Shown in pieces: positions 24,421 to 39,400 of a DNA stretch of 64,000 nucleotides (positions are counted from its first letter, which is position 1; each line of letters opens with the position of its first letter). Under the pieces are notes generated by a model that was not told the DNA's origin, searched no databases, and saw only the letters and a program-made list of their open reading frames with translations. Origin of the DNA: Colias croceus (lineage: Eukaryota > Arthropoda > Insecta > Lepidoptera > Pieridae); NCBI RefSeq assembly GCF_905220415.1, contig NC_059555.1, positions 3,720,001 through 3,784,000 on the forward strand, in the 5' to 3' direction. The position numbers and the translations under genes are program-made.

Positions 24421-27400
24421 CTGGAATTGAATTAAAAATAATATGATGTCAGTTTTTATTTTTTAAAGAAATGAAAAAGGAAATTATTTTTTTCGCAGTA
24501 TGAACTTTTTAATCTGAGTTTAAAACTGCCTTTAAAAATGACTTAAAACAGACTGTTACGGTTTCACTTATTTCTATTTTAATGTATCTATTACCTAGTA
24601 TAATTCTGATTAAGAACATTTTTAATTTATCCTATTTAATATTTATATACAGATTTTATACCTGGATTACCAGCGGCTGCCCAGCCATCATAGTCTTTTC
24701 TATTCCCTCTCGTATATATCATGGAGTGTAGAACGGATGATCCTCCGACGACTTTTCCTCTAGGCCAGTGGCAGCGTCCGCCCTCCATGCCCTTGCAACC
24801 GGCCGCCTGTAATTGGTGAGGTCAATATTAATGACAATAAACTTTGCATAATGTTATAGGGTCCATACGCGGATGTCACATTGATTGGCTTCAGCCAATT
24901 CAGATCAATGTGACACGTATTTGCTGATGAGTAACGCAACATTTATAATGACAAAACCCGTGGCTCTCGGAAGTTCGCAATTAACGTGCTGTTTGGCTAT
25001 AGTGGGAAATACTATGCGTTGATGTTTGGTGACTCTTACTAGCAAGGTTAACAGATTCGCAAGGTTTTATTAGTCTATTGAGATTACCGGAAAATCTTAA
25101 ATGGTATTAAGATCTACGCGTATTCGTAGAATATTTAATTTGTTTTGGTTATTAATCGATTATTAATAGGGATGTCATCCGTCCACTATAACTGCACGTG
25201 GCTTCGCCGGCTTTGTAAAGAACTTAACAAATTATATACTAAAACTTTCCTCAAGAACCATTCTATCTAGTAAAAAAATCTCATCAAAATTAGTTGCTTA
25301 ATTTTAAAGATTTAATTTACATATGGACGGACAGACAGCGACAGCGACTTTGTTTTATACTATGCAGTGATATTGACCCCAGCATGTTTGCTGCATAAAA
25401 GATATTGAACCAATTCGAATTTTATTCAGTTGGAATGCTTTCTTTGTAATACAAGTTCCGCTCACCTTTAAGTGGTCGTCGTATAAAATATCACTAGCCG
25501 GTTAATTCCTTCCTTATTCTTGCATATTGCCATATTGTAGCGGAAAAGGGACTGCCCTCTTGGCTCATCTTTTGTTTCAATTGTTCATTTCCTTGTGCGC
25601 TTTTATAATATCATCGATTGAATTTTATTGAAGTGCAACTTCTTTAGGCTCGTTGAGACTTGCTAGTAAAATTTCACAGTCACGTCATGGAGTAAGACGA
25701 CGATTTTGGTATGTTTGAATATTGCCAAAGAAGTTTCACTTGTGAAACGTGTGTTCGGCACCTACGTCCTACACTCCTTTTTTATAGGTCGATTTTGTTT
25801 TTATGATTTCAAAATAAAATACGGAAGAAAGGAATAGAACATAAATAATTATTAATTACTTTTTTAACAGAATTTGAGCATTTCATTGTAGTGAATGAAT
25901 GTTAAAAAAAAATTTGATAATGAAATATGGATCTGTGTAAGTAGTTAATAAATATTAGCTTGGATTTTATAGTTATGCAGTAATGAAAGCACAAAATCTT
26001 GTGTTTGCCATAATATATCGAATGAAAATGAAAAAATTAAAAAAAAGTAATGATGAAAAAAAGTATGTGTAATATCAAATTCAAACATGAACTGCAATGA
26101 TTTGCTAAATACATATTATATTTGACATGAATCAATAATTTTTTCCCATGTGTTTATTTAATATTACTCAACAAGAAAAACCTATTCTTCACTATTTCGT
26201 ACTCGTAGTATTGTAACAGAATGATTTTGGCATTTCCTTCATAGAATTTATTTTATATTTGCTCTTGAAATTTGCGTGATCATCTTACACAACTAAATAT
26301 AATAGATATCCCCATAAATCGAACTTACTGGAAATCGCATACGAATTGGCACGCATTGACGTCACGAATATGCTAATGTGACGTTTTGTGTCACTCTGAC
26401 GTCACAATTGTGAATTTTTCCATTATTCATAGTATGATTAATTTTAAAAATAAACAGAGCTTTAGAAGTTTATCTAAGCTTTCCACTTGGACGAAGTCTA
26501 ACAATGGATTACGTAGGTATGTTATATCTTATCGATGTTATGTTGATATTACATGTGTTTAGTTGACCGCCTCCTTGGTACAGTGGTTGACGCGTGAGCA
26601 CCGAGGGGTCCTGCCTGGGTTCGATTCCCGGTGGAGACGAAGAAAAAAAAATGGCTCGGTCTGGTAGGACACAGAACCTATCACCTACTTGTCCCTAAAA
26701 AAAATCGATCAGTGAAACAGACGTATAATGCATCTGCCCCTTACCCCACTAGGGGACACGGGACTTCACTTATTACATTAGAGGTATGTTGATGAATACT
26801 TACTAAAATACACACGTTTGCTTGTCTGTTACCATTTCACAGGTAAGCCACAGCTCCGAATTTTTCTAGTGGTTTTGTCAGCGTGCTGTATTATCATGTA
26901 AATATTTTCTCAATTGCAATTGTGACTTATTGCATTTCATTCAAGATGTTGGCTTAAATAAGTTTTCGTTTAAGTATCGAAAAAGCTCCAACTCTATGAA
27001 TGTGACCTTTTTACCGTTTGTGACATTTGACTGTTAAGGTCAATAAAAAAACTATCATTGAATTACTTCTTGCATTAAGCTCCACGTGCCTTGAATAGTT
27101 TAATGTTAATAAGCAATGACATAAGTACTTGTTTTTGTTAACCATTATTCTAAATAAGTTGTATAGAATTGCATGTCAATTCTCTATTAGCAGAGATCAA
27201 GGTTAGTAATACTCACATAAGAATTTTTTAAAGCAAAAAAAACCTATCCATTGTTCAGAATTTAATAATTTATTTATATACCTACTAGCTGTGCCCGCGA
27301 CTTCGTCCGCGTGGAATAGTGACTGCATAGTAGTTACTACTTAACTTTTATTGAATAAACACGTACTACCATAAATAATTAAAAGAAACTGTTATAATAG

Positions 27401-30400
27401 TAAAATTTATTACTAAACTGAGCTAAAAAATAAAAAAAAATAAATGCCTAGTTAATTTTCTACGTAAAATTTTTAGGCACCATGGGGGAAGGGAGCAAAT
27501 TTATTTTTCTTCCTTCTACTCCAGTCAGTCAAGACAATCAATTCACAATAATTCCAAAAGTTTTCAAACTTCGGTCAAGGAAATGTACTTTGGGACGACA
27601 ATAAATGTAATTTTGCAACCTTTTCGCAGTACGGAACATTGTTAAAATTGCAATTAAATAATTTTTTGCTGTGTGGTCGTGAAAAAAATTCCAAAAGTTC
27701 TGCAAACTTGGGGAAGCTTTCGATATAATATTTCATATCACGTATTAAATTTGCAACCAATATCAGTGTATGTCGTCCCAATGTATCACTTGGCCGAAGT
27801 TTGAAAACTTTTGGAATTATTGTTCCTGTCGTTCTGGTGATTGGAATTTTTATTTTTGAGATCAACGAATGAAAAAATAGATTTTTCGTAGAAACGGTAG
27901 CTCCAAGAAAAAAATCTATTTAAAGTTTTTTATAGATAATTTTATGATCTACAATTTTGGTAAAAGGTGAATATAATATGATTAACTTACCGTCTCGCCG
28001 ACAATCGCAAAAAACCTATTTTTATATTAATTGTACTTGAATTTTTTTCTTTCCGAATACCAGTATGACGGGAATTTTTAATAAGTATTTTATTTTGAAC
28101 CAATTTTGTCTGGAGGACAATTTTGGTCGTAGTCGTCGTCCTACATGCAGTAATAATGAAGAATATTTAAACGTCTATACTACTACCTACTATAGTAGAG
28201 CCATTTTAATAGGCAACATTTGACAGTTCAACAAAATTCAACAACGTAACCTAGTAACGACGACATAGAATAACATGATATTTCGTTTTGTTAGAACTGC
28301 ACATTTGCTTAACTTTTTTCAATTACGATTACATATTTATTATAATAATGTCCGATACAAGTAATTTTAAGATTCTTTTTACAGATAAACCATTCTAAAC
28401 ATAATAAACAATCTCTGAATTAAAGAACTGACGTCGCTACAATTTTGTGTCAATAAACTTTTTTTCTTTTTAAATACCAGAGACGTTACTCTAAAAATCG
28501 AAATCTGACATCTAGAATCGAATACATTGATTACTTGTGAATAAAAATCATCATAAATTAATAAATGAGTTTCAAGTTCGATTGACAAATGTTTCAAGTC
28601 CGTATCGATTAATTCACTGTAATCGATGTTTTTAAGCAGGTTACCTCTCTTCGAATATAAAATTGATAGACTTCAAATGTTGCCTATTAAATTGGCTCGA
28701 CTATAACTACTAAAATTGTGTATTATAGAAAACTAGAGGTCCGCCCCGGCTTCGCCCGTGGTACATATTCACGTTTTCTCTACATAAGAACCATCCTCGT
28801 ACTTCAAGGAATATAATAAAAAAAGAATTAAAGAAATCGGTTCAGCCGTTCTCGAGTTATGCGCTTACCAACACATTTTGCGATTCATTTTTATATAATA
28901 AGACTAGAAGTATTCCCTCATTAAGTTATAAGGTAAAGTATGTGGGTTATAATAAAATACACATTTTAATACGCACAAAGACATGGGTAATAAACATTAC
29001 TTTTAATTCAAATAAATAAATAAATTAATTAATTAATTAAACATCAAAAAGTTCAACATTGACTTTGAAACCAGTATGAAGAGTCAGCGAACTTTCCCTT
29101 GGTGTCCGAAAGAAATGCAAATAAGTATTGTAAATGTAACACAACAAGCCTTATATAAAGATCGAAAAACGAGCCTTCATCTTTTATTCGTTTATAAATA
29201 ACTAGCTGCGCCCTTCGGTTTCACTCGCGTGGCTTTACTCCTGTTGGTCTTAGCGTGATGACTTATAGCTTATAGCCTTCCTCGATAAATGGGCTATCTA
29301 TCACCGAAATAATTTTTCAAATCGGACCAGTAGTTCCTGAGATTAGCGCGTTCAAACAATCAAACTCTTCAGTTTTATAATTATAGTATGGATTTAAAAA
29401 CTTAGCAACGGCTAAACTCCTATCGTCTATGTTTAATGATGTTTACGGATGTATATATCTTTTTAATTCAGCAAGACTTAATTCGAACAAAACAAACCAA
29501 AATTCGATGGTAACATTTTTTCAGACCTTGAAATTAATAATAATGAGAGATCAACATCGTGATGCTATTAGGGTTCCGTAGCCAAATGGCAAAAAACTGC
29601 AGAATGAATACTGAATACTTACTATACTATACTATACCTATAGAATGGTTTACGCGAGAGACATTTCCAAAATGCTGAAATGCGTCCCCATGTAACTATC
29701 TTCCCATATCCTCAACTTCTCATTTAATCAACACAAATATAAAAATAAGAAATTAAAGTAACGACATAATATCATAAAAACAGGATTGTACGGAACCCTC
29801 GGTGCGCGAGTCCGACCCGCACTTGCCCTGTTTTTATATCTAAAAAGTAAAAAGTACCTAAGCACCGTTACTATGGATAAACCAAAACACTTAATCTCTT
29901 TAGAAGTACGGTGCACAGAAAAAACCCACACAAAATAAGGTACCTACGTCAAATACTCAAATTAGACCCCTTTTTTCTGCGTTTTCTTTCATTACATTGA
30001 TTTGTATGGATGATTGATGGCTGAAATTCATTATTTAGTTCTTTAGCAGTATGACGTAAACAAAAAATACTTATTATTATTAGTCTTAGTTGTTTTCATT
30101 TTGTTGTTGTATAAATTTATAATTATTTAATTAATATAATGTTGTTGTATATCTTATCAAAATTGGATATAAAATGTACGTGAAAGGATGTGTTTTGAAT
30201 TCTTGTATATTCTTCTTTTTTTCTTAAGTTGCGTGCTCCGGTAAAACCAGAAAAAAAATACAAAAAACAGGGTTCAGTACCACCATGAAATTATGCACCT
30301 TTTTTAAACTCTACTGTACACTTTATCAGATACGTAAATTATGTATCGTTAATATTTCTTGAAAATTTTTGAATTCATACTTTCTTGAACTATTTGTTTC

Positions 30401-33400
30401 TTTAAGATACAATTTTATAGATTCTCACAAAACGCGCGTAGATGATACTTTATCGTTATCATCGATAGCTCAAAATACGTAAAAGGAAATATTGTGTCGG
30501 TTTTATAAATCGTCAGCCTCGTGATAAATATTTGTGTTATATGAATACAAGTGCAATATGTTTGTTACAAACATATAGACACACGTTTTGAACTTTTTTA
30601 GGGGCCCCGTTGGCGGAGTACAGCCAGATTGTAATATCTAGATATTGTAATATGTATCTATAATGTAGCTATTGGTTATGTTTGCTGCAAATCTAAAAGA
30701 ATACAATAAAATGTTATTTCGCTTATATTATTATAAAATCGTTTAGTGTATCATGAGGTAAATCTTAGTGATTTATATTGAAGATCGGGTCACGGCGTTG
30801 TGGTAGCCGTGATGGCATCTTTCGTGTATTGTATGTTAGGACTAATTTATCTCCTTGACTTGGTGTAAGCTTGTATTTTAAGAGTATTCTATCGATTTCA
30901 AAGATTTTATACCATTAGGAAAACTCTAAACAAGATTCAGTCGGATACTATAGGTATTGTGAATTTGACTCTACGAATTATTATTTATCAATTATTTAAC
31001 TATCATACAATCATCATACATATCAACATACTTATACAAGGTGGAAAAACAATTGCAAAGAAGGAAACATACATGCTTAAATAACTTTAGTTTTAAGTTA
31101 GTTAATAATTGCACTTTTAAATAATATTTGAAAGTTACGTTATAGGTACGCGTTTACCTAGGTTGTAAAAATAATATAAAGGATATTATAGAGGATATAA
31201 AGATGTATGAGGGAATAGATGATCCTTTACCTATCACATAATATTATAATCTGTGCCTCCAGTGAATAAGGGAGTAAGACGAGTTATTCCCTTTGGTTTT
31301 TATTGCACCATTGGATTCAGCTCGTCAAAATACACAACATATCAAAAGGACATATCTCTAGCTGCATCCTAACCCATTTTTTCGAATGACCCAAACGGTA
31401 TAAGTAGGGTGTGATTAACGGTATAAGTTACCTTATCCATCATTTTAGGCAATCGCAAAGGAACTATTCGTCTCGAGTCAAAATAACCCACGAACACAAG
31501 GACGTATGTGTAGTTATACTTTTTGAATAAAGACATAATTCATTTTGTTCCATCCGTGCTAACACTATTTTAGTATATAAACGCATTTGTGTCATTTTTC
31601 TAACATGAGCATAAAGGAACAACTCTTAGTGTCATTGGTTCAAGTGACGACATGAGACAGTTTCGCATTAATGCCGTGTTGTAATTGGTCTATTTGAATA
31701 CTGCACGGAAACAACAGACACTATTTCTTTTTGCTTAATAATATTTTTCAATCGTTTTTTCAATAAATATGCAACAATAAATCTTTATATTTAAAAAAAA
31801 AGGTATTTATCAATCAACTTGGAATACTAATAATATTTCTATGGAAATTAACTATTTTTTGCAATAGATAAAAATACAGTTTTAATTAACACATTAAGTG
31901 CATTTAATGATTTATACTCTTTGTTTATATAAATACAGAACGATAATTGAATTATCTAAAAAAGCCAACAAAAATGTTAAACTTATATTTTCTTCTTTTA
32001 ATTGGGTAAGTTTTCTAAAAAATAACTAGTTTTTAATCTTTTTTTTAATTTAATCTAACCAATAATACTATAATTATAGACGCATAGAAAAAAAAATTAT
32101 AACCAGTCTTGTAGAGTCTCTTCAAGTCGTATTTGCATCCAAGGCACCTTCAAATCTGTGCTTAATTTTTTCATAAAATCTCTGCGGCTCATTGTTTTTT
32201 CTTTATTTATCTATATTATTTTGATATTATAAGATATAGAAATTGTTAAAATTTCATATCATGCCGTAAAATATCGCCACAGACCACCTATAACTTTCCC
32301 TGTAAGGTAACTGAACATACAGGAATATGGTTTTCGAGCTTCTCTTAACTCTTTATAGTGCTTGTATCCTCAATGTATAACACATATTCGTTTATAACCA
32401 CCAGACAACATCTCAGCCACCCAATCCTCTTTCTTGGAGTCCAAATCCAGCGGAGGACAACAGTCATTTACTAAAATTGAAGGTTTTTCGTCCTAGTGTT
32501 AAAGTTTTCTGGATCCTATTTTATACTCAATATATAGTATATAATACCTACTATATCATGTAAAACGTGACTTGGAAAAAAAAATATTCACATAAATCAC
32601 AAAATAATTTTGCCCAAAAGCCCAATTATACGTCAAAATGACGTACAACATCCACTTTACTACAAAATGGCGGAATTTACCGGGAAGAGCCAACTATGTA
32701 CTGCTAGGTCTCGACGGCTAATGAGTTGTTTCTGGATTTCGAAGTGATTCGATGGTAAAATTAGAAAAGACAAAGATATTTCGCCGCGGTGTACATCAAA
32801 TTTACGTAGATTGGACTTCAAGGGTTAAATGCATAAACACCTAAATGTTGTTTTGTTTTTATTATATCTAATAACGTTAAAAAATCCGTTGATTTCACTC
32901 GTTTTTCAAGCTACATGCATGGTTGTTCCACTAAAAGACTTCAATTGAGTCATAAAGTACACAAATTTCAAGCATGATAAGTCGCATTATTTCTATAAAA
33001 CCAAAACTGGCAATAATATAAGTCGTGTTATGCGACTATGAACATAGTGCTTTAGGGCATAAGTCGTTATATTGCAAAGAGCAAAAAAAAAATTATGTGA
33101 ATACATTGAGTTATTCCATGAAGTACTCGTTCATAAGGCCACAACTACAAAAAAACACGAAAAAAGTATATTTATGGGGTTGTTACAATATCTGTCTATA
33201 TGTAAAACTAAAGTCTAACATCATATCTTACCCACACAAGCTTAAAAATTTGAAGTTATAAAGATTTAGTGTTGTTAAATAGTTTTTTGTCTCTCCTGAA
33301 AAGTGCTGTTTTTGAGTTATTCCCTTATTCACTGGAGGCACAGTATTGATACATAAAAAACGAAAATTTGTCTGTGCGTTCTTTATAGAATCGTAAACTA

Positions 33401-36400
33401 TGCATTTGATCATGTGACGCAAATGCCGTCGGCCGTGCCGCCGGCATTTGCGGTGGCATTTGCGATGGCATTCGCGATGGCATTCGTGATGGCATTCCCG
33501 ATGGCATTCGCGATGGCATTCGATACACACGAAAAAAGAAAATAGCTGAGGCTTCTATGTTACATGAACTGTAAGAAAAATGACCACCCAATATCTTATT
33601 ACACTTTTGTTTTACGTTACACGTTCTGTAGATTTACGTGTCACGGCCATATTTTTTTGAGTTGTAACTCAAAAAAATATTGAGGAGTGCACAGCTAGTT
33701 TAATCAATAAAGAATGAACAGTTAAAGATTACTTCATTTGATTTAAATTAAAATCCTCTTAGCTAATAGAATGATTGCTATTACGACTGCATTTGTTTGA
33801 CTTTTCCTCGATATAATAAGCTACTCGAGCGGAATTTTAATAGGAATCGAGATACTGACCCTAAGGTTGCCTTGAACGGTGGCACGTCCTGAATCCTAAT
33901 GCACCATCATGGTTATAGTATTTGATAATATAGGTGATAATACATGTGTCTTTCCTTTCTAAAGTATAGAATGATTTGACGCGATATGTGACTCATTTTT
34001 GGGAAGCACTACTTATTAAAAACAAGGTTTGTATTTTCATATTAAATATACATATATTTGAAAATACGTAGCTCTATTAATATCAAAGCTCTATGTTTGT
34101 TCTCTTTAATAAATATGAATGTTAGATAATGAAATTTACGCGCTCCTTGCGTTTCGACGTAGCAAATGTTGTTGAATAGATGTTAGAGAATCACATTTAG
34201 ACCCGATTTCACCAATATTTTCTAAATCAGAGATTTATTAATCGAGCTTCAAAATAAACATGTATTTTAACATCGTTGTCAACTCTTCAGGTCCCAAGAA
34301 GGAAATCTAACAGCCGTTTATCAAATCGACCTTTAACTGAGCGACTCACGAATCATTCATTCGTATTTTAAACCGCCCGAAACAAAATGTCATAGTTGAC
34401 AATGCCATAGTTTCGCACATTAGGGCTATTTGTTCTAGTTGTATAATAACTGTCATGTTCGGTAATTCGACTAAATCGAGATGTTCTGATACAGTACAAA
34501 ATTTAATAATCATGTAGTAACTTTTACGTTTACTGGTTTATATGTCAAACGATTTGGTCGTTACCATGGTTACAAATGTTTGATGTTATTTGGAGATTGT
34601 TTTGTTGTGATTTTTCTTGTGTTATTTTAATTTTATTTTGAGTTGAATAAATACAATAATGTTGAAGAAAAATCGCGGTTCAATTTCACTTGGTAGAAGG
34701 TAAACTGGATCTGGTTGAAATTACGAAAAAAAATTCGGAGTCCGAAGGAAAGTGGAGAGATATCTCATACTAGAAGAGCAATTAACAAGAAAAATAAAGA
34801 CAAAGATAAAAGAAAGCAGTAAATTAATAGTAAATTCTTGTTCGTAATAACCTAGTATCTAGTTGTTATAACCAATTTATTGAATGATGTTGATAGGTAC
34901 AATCTAAGGGTACAATAAAAATGTTTTATAAAAACACAAGTTTTATTTATTTAGGTAACTAACATGAAAAATTACATATTTCTATAAAAATATCACATTT
35001 AAATTAAATTAGGATCATCATCATCGTCAGCCCATATACATTCTCACTGCTGGGACATGGGATTGGTAGTGCTAACTTAAACTTAAACACGGTAAGGGAT
35101 CAGGTTATTATCCACCACGCTATCTTATGATATGTCGGTTTCCTCACAATGTTTTTCACCACTGAGCCATCACTGCACTGCACTACAATAAGCAGTTGGT
35201 CTGTAGGTGAAACTGATTGATTCCTAAAACAGAATTTAAAATTAAGATAAGTAGGTACATTTCATAATCATGAGGAGGCCTGAGCCTTACCTGAGTAGTG
35301 GTGAAGTTTACATTTGAAGTACCTATATTGGTATTCAATACTAGATTTGACATGACTCACAGGATTATTATGGTTTAATTGAAAATATATCAGTATGTAG
35401 GAAGGAACCTTATATGCACATAAATATAAATATTACCTCACGAGATAGTTTTACTTACAGATCCGACGGTTATTCGAGTTTATCTTCAATTAATTGCAAT
35501 ACTTCCAAAACCGATTGTTTTGATAAACGAAATCTTGTACTAAAATCAACATCATCATATTCCACGAAACAATGACGACCTCTTTATAAATTCTGGGCCG
35601 TCGCGTTCGCACTATATAATCCAAATTATACAAATCATCCAACTCATCTTCATTTTCAAAAATAAAATAGTATGCAGAGTCCATCTTGACAGAAAGAAAA
35701 CATCAAATCATTTTTTCTAATCGCTTGTTTAAAATTTAAAGAGCCTCTATGCCAGTAATTAAATATGATGCCGTGTTAAGGAAACTAAGCCTCGATTAGG
35801 TCATGGTGGGACACTCTCTTACATTGATGTCCCGTTAAAAGAGTTAACAACGTGTTAAACTAACTAACAGAGCTTGGTGAAACTGGGCCTTAGAAAATGG
35901 AATTGACAAGACTCTTACGTTATAGAAAAAGATAAATATTATAATATGTCAATTCTAATTATATAATTTAGAATTTGAAAAAAAAACAGATTTATCGCTG
36001 GTGAAGTTTTATTTTCGTCGATATTCCCAAGTGTTAAGTGATTAGTGACCTCTTCAGTTCTGAAATATGTTCCATATATTATAATCATTATCGTTATTAC
36101 CATGTATTAATTAAAATATTTTTTCCCTTATTTTTAACGAAATGTCTGCTTTCAGTAGATATTATATAGAATCTGTGAGTGACATATGACAGTGTTTAAC
36201 CTTTTCTAGATTTTCTATTATCCAGTATTATTTGAAGAGAATAATTGTGTAAACATTCAAATGTAGTAATATGTATAGTATTATGTTATCTGTGGTAATA
36301 TGATGCTAATTGTTAAATCAAGAAAGTGGTTTTGATGTAACGCTCATATTGTGTTAATTTAAATCGCAGACATGACTATAAAAACCGGCACAATAGGCGA

Positions 36401-39400
36401 TAATTCAAATGTTTATTTAATATCTTGAATAAAGAAAAATGCATATTATTTGTGGTTTGTGTTGAGTAAACATTACATATAAGTAAGTATTATTTTAAAG
36501 TTCTGGTGGATGATTTGTTTATCTTATATGTCAATCATATTTTAAATAGGATCGGAATTAGGAAATATTTCGGCTGCTTAGATAAACAAAAGTTTAAATG
36601 AACTTTTAAACTAATATAATAGAGTGGAAACATTTCATTTCATAAATAAAAGCGCCTTCTTATAATTTCTTGTTTTTAATTTCTTAAAAAATATTGTTTT
36701 TATACGCAGGAGGAAGTATTTGCTACTTAAAGTAAAATTGTACAGTTTTATAATATTTGCACAATTTTTACAGTGTGAAGGTCAATGACATACAATTAGA
36801 TAGCTAAGGTCCATCTGATTATGAGAAAACGCGTTAATTCATAAAAAAAAATCACATATATTGTAACAAAAATAGTACAGTGATAATAATAATTATATAA
36901 TAATATACCTAATTTGATTTTTTAGTGTGCAGCTTATATGGATAGATATATGTACACATATATGTACGTATTTACAACAAAACTTGACTTCAATAATATT
37001 ATTGAAGTCAAGTTTTGTTGTAAATAAATTTATATCGGAAAATATTGTAGCAGGATTTTGGTTATTTTCCGATACAACTTCTCTATTATATATCCAGGTC
37101 GAGGGTTCGATTCCCACCCGGGGCAAATATTTGTGTGATGAACATAAAATAGATGTTTCCTCTGTGTCTGGGTGTTAATTATGTTTATCAGCCATCGTCA
37201 TAATAATATCATCATCATAATATCAGGGGTTCCATAACACAAGCGAAAGCTAAGTATGGGATCAGCCCCCCTAGCCAAGTGGCTTTCTGTTAGCGTAGCG
37301 TTCAATAGAATAGACTACGAATGTATGAGATTGACGTAAGCTAAGTAAGATAAACGTATCTACAGCTTACGTCAATCTCATACATTCGTAGTCTATTCTA
37401 TTGAACGCTACGCTAACAGAAAGCCACTTGGCTAGGGGGGCAGATTGTGCCGTGTGTGAAAATTGTCCTGAAATATTTATTTATTTAGTTTTATAAATAC
37501 ATGAACACAGTATATCATCAAATACAATAACGCTAGATGAAAATAATATTACTATAAACACATTGATCGGTAGATTTATATGTCGCTCTATCTCGAAGAA
37601 AGTATTATATCGAAGTATTTTTAATTTTTTACTATCTTTTTTTTTGCTTTATGATAATAATTTGTATACACTGAATACTATTAAAAAAAAAAATTCTATT
37701 TTTAAGGCCAAATAAACGACATTGTGTTGTGTAACTAAAAAGTTGGGAAAATGAATACAATAGGATATAAATTTAATATTTAACCTATACATATTTAATT
37801 TAACACAATAAGAAGCCAATTTTAATTGAAGACAAAACGATTTAGATACGTCAAACAAATTACAGGAACCTTTAATGTGTATGTGTGTGTTCAATTTTAT
37901 GTTGAATCATGCTAGATTTGCGTTATATTTACTTGCATTAAAAGTGTTGTTTTGTCTTCGTTAAGGTCTATAGACACTGCCTGTTTTTATTTATTTTTTT
38001 ATCTATTTTATAGTTCTCGTGAAATGGTTAACTTTTTCATTCGTTTTTCAAACCTTCAACGTCCGGGTCAATCACGTATAGTCACCTACTGGCAATCTGT
38101 TGGATGTTTTTATTTTTAATAGCTGTTGGTATTTCTTAGTACCTAGTGGTATTTAAGTGTATCTACGATAACTGTTTTAACTTCTTTGTTTCTTAGTTGC
38201 ACCATGTATATTGAAGTTATGTTAAATTTGTACTTCTTAGCTCTTCTTTTTGTACTCCAAAATAAACAAGGTTATCCGTTAGTAGTTACATTTTATAGAC
38301 AACATTTTGTAGAAAATACGAGGTGTAAGACCTATTTTTTTATCTTTGTTTGTTTGGATTGGAATGTTTTTAATTTTTAGTAAGTTCGAGTGCCGGTCAG
38401 TGAAAAATGGATCTTTCATCTTCGAAAATCTTTAAATGCAGTACTATTTCTTTAAAAAATGAAGGATTGTTTCATTTCAGAAAAATATGCCATCTCCATT
38501 ATTTCAAGTAGATTTCCCTCCAGGGATAAAATTTCCTCTCTGTACATGTTTAAGGAAGACGAGTTTCATATTATTATATAATATAAGGCCGTATGTTATA
38601 CTATGTAACAAATCAAATCAAGAGCTCGCATATTAATGAGTATATACAAAAAGACACGTACACTATAACCTTTTTCGGACACACCCAATGAACCTCGTCG
38701 ATCGAAACATGCTGGACATGATGGGCATCACGTAGACATAATATGTCTAATTTCACCTTTGATATTGATTAGGACAAGAAAGATAGGAGCAATTTGTGTA
38801 TTCTAATACTTATTATAATACCCATACCGTTAATATTTTTAGTTTTTACTAACGTTTTAGGTACTGTCTACTTTTTGTTATTGAAGAAGTTGTTGTAAGT
38901 ATATGAAAACATATGTGTGAATTTTTTTTTTTTTACAATTTTGTTAAATGTGACCGTAAATTTTGGCAAAAATGGACGTATTGAAGTTTGTTATGTTTGT
39001 TCTTTAACGTGAAAACGGCTGAAAGGATATGGATGAAATTTAGACTATTTTTTAATTTTAATCGGAGTCCGATGTGAGTGAAGCAGTGGGATTAGGTTGA
39101 TGATGGTACAACAGTATTTAGTTCCGTATTTGTTTACATAAAAATTAAAGCATGAAAATCGCATAAAATCCAATGCAAATTATCTCGTGAAGCAATAAAT
39201 AATGATTTGAGTTTTGTGGTCAAGTGTTCCGCGTATCTAGCCTTATTTAAACAACTCATGCTAAGAAGTTTGGGTTTCAAATCAAATATATTATTAAAAA
39301 AATGCGCGATCTGTCCCATAAATTTGATAGCTTTGCGGTCTAATACCGGAACTGTTTTTGTAAAATGTAGATATAAATGACTGGGTATAAATTTAATAAA

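Larger units (their letters stand above)
34200..35889. mobile_element. PIF/Harbinger-like element, degraded, 1.69 kb
   Basis: Ends gacccgatttcaccaa (left) and ttggtgaaactgggcc (right) are inverted repeats with two mismatches, flanked by TTA at 34197-34199 and 35890-35892. A minus-strand transposase fragment lies near the right end. A plus-strand run at about 34720-34820 encodes a very basic Lys/Arg-rich tail ending at TAA and may be left from the second, DNA-binding protein such elements carry. A 'catcatcatcgtcagccc' repeat is inserted at 35014. Confidence 0.8.

Noticed and set aside
24760..24942. Minus-strand 60-codon open frame starting upstream of gene B exon 4
   Set aside because: It crosses the acceptor at 24807 in a different frame from the GMC protein.
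26570..26640. A tRNA gene
   Set aside because: Polymerase III boxes are present but the cloverleaf is imperfect and a SINE body follows, shared with 17480.
33228..33591. Minus-strand open frames with CHRE and MPSR repeat peptides
   Set aside because: They come from a 12-bp minisatellite, which keeps several frames open; no domain or start context supports a gene.
37090..37115. A second tRNA-like B box
   Set aside because: It is part of a SINE fragment; no A box or acceptor stem was found.
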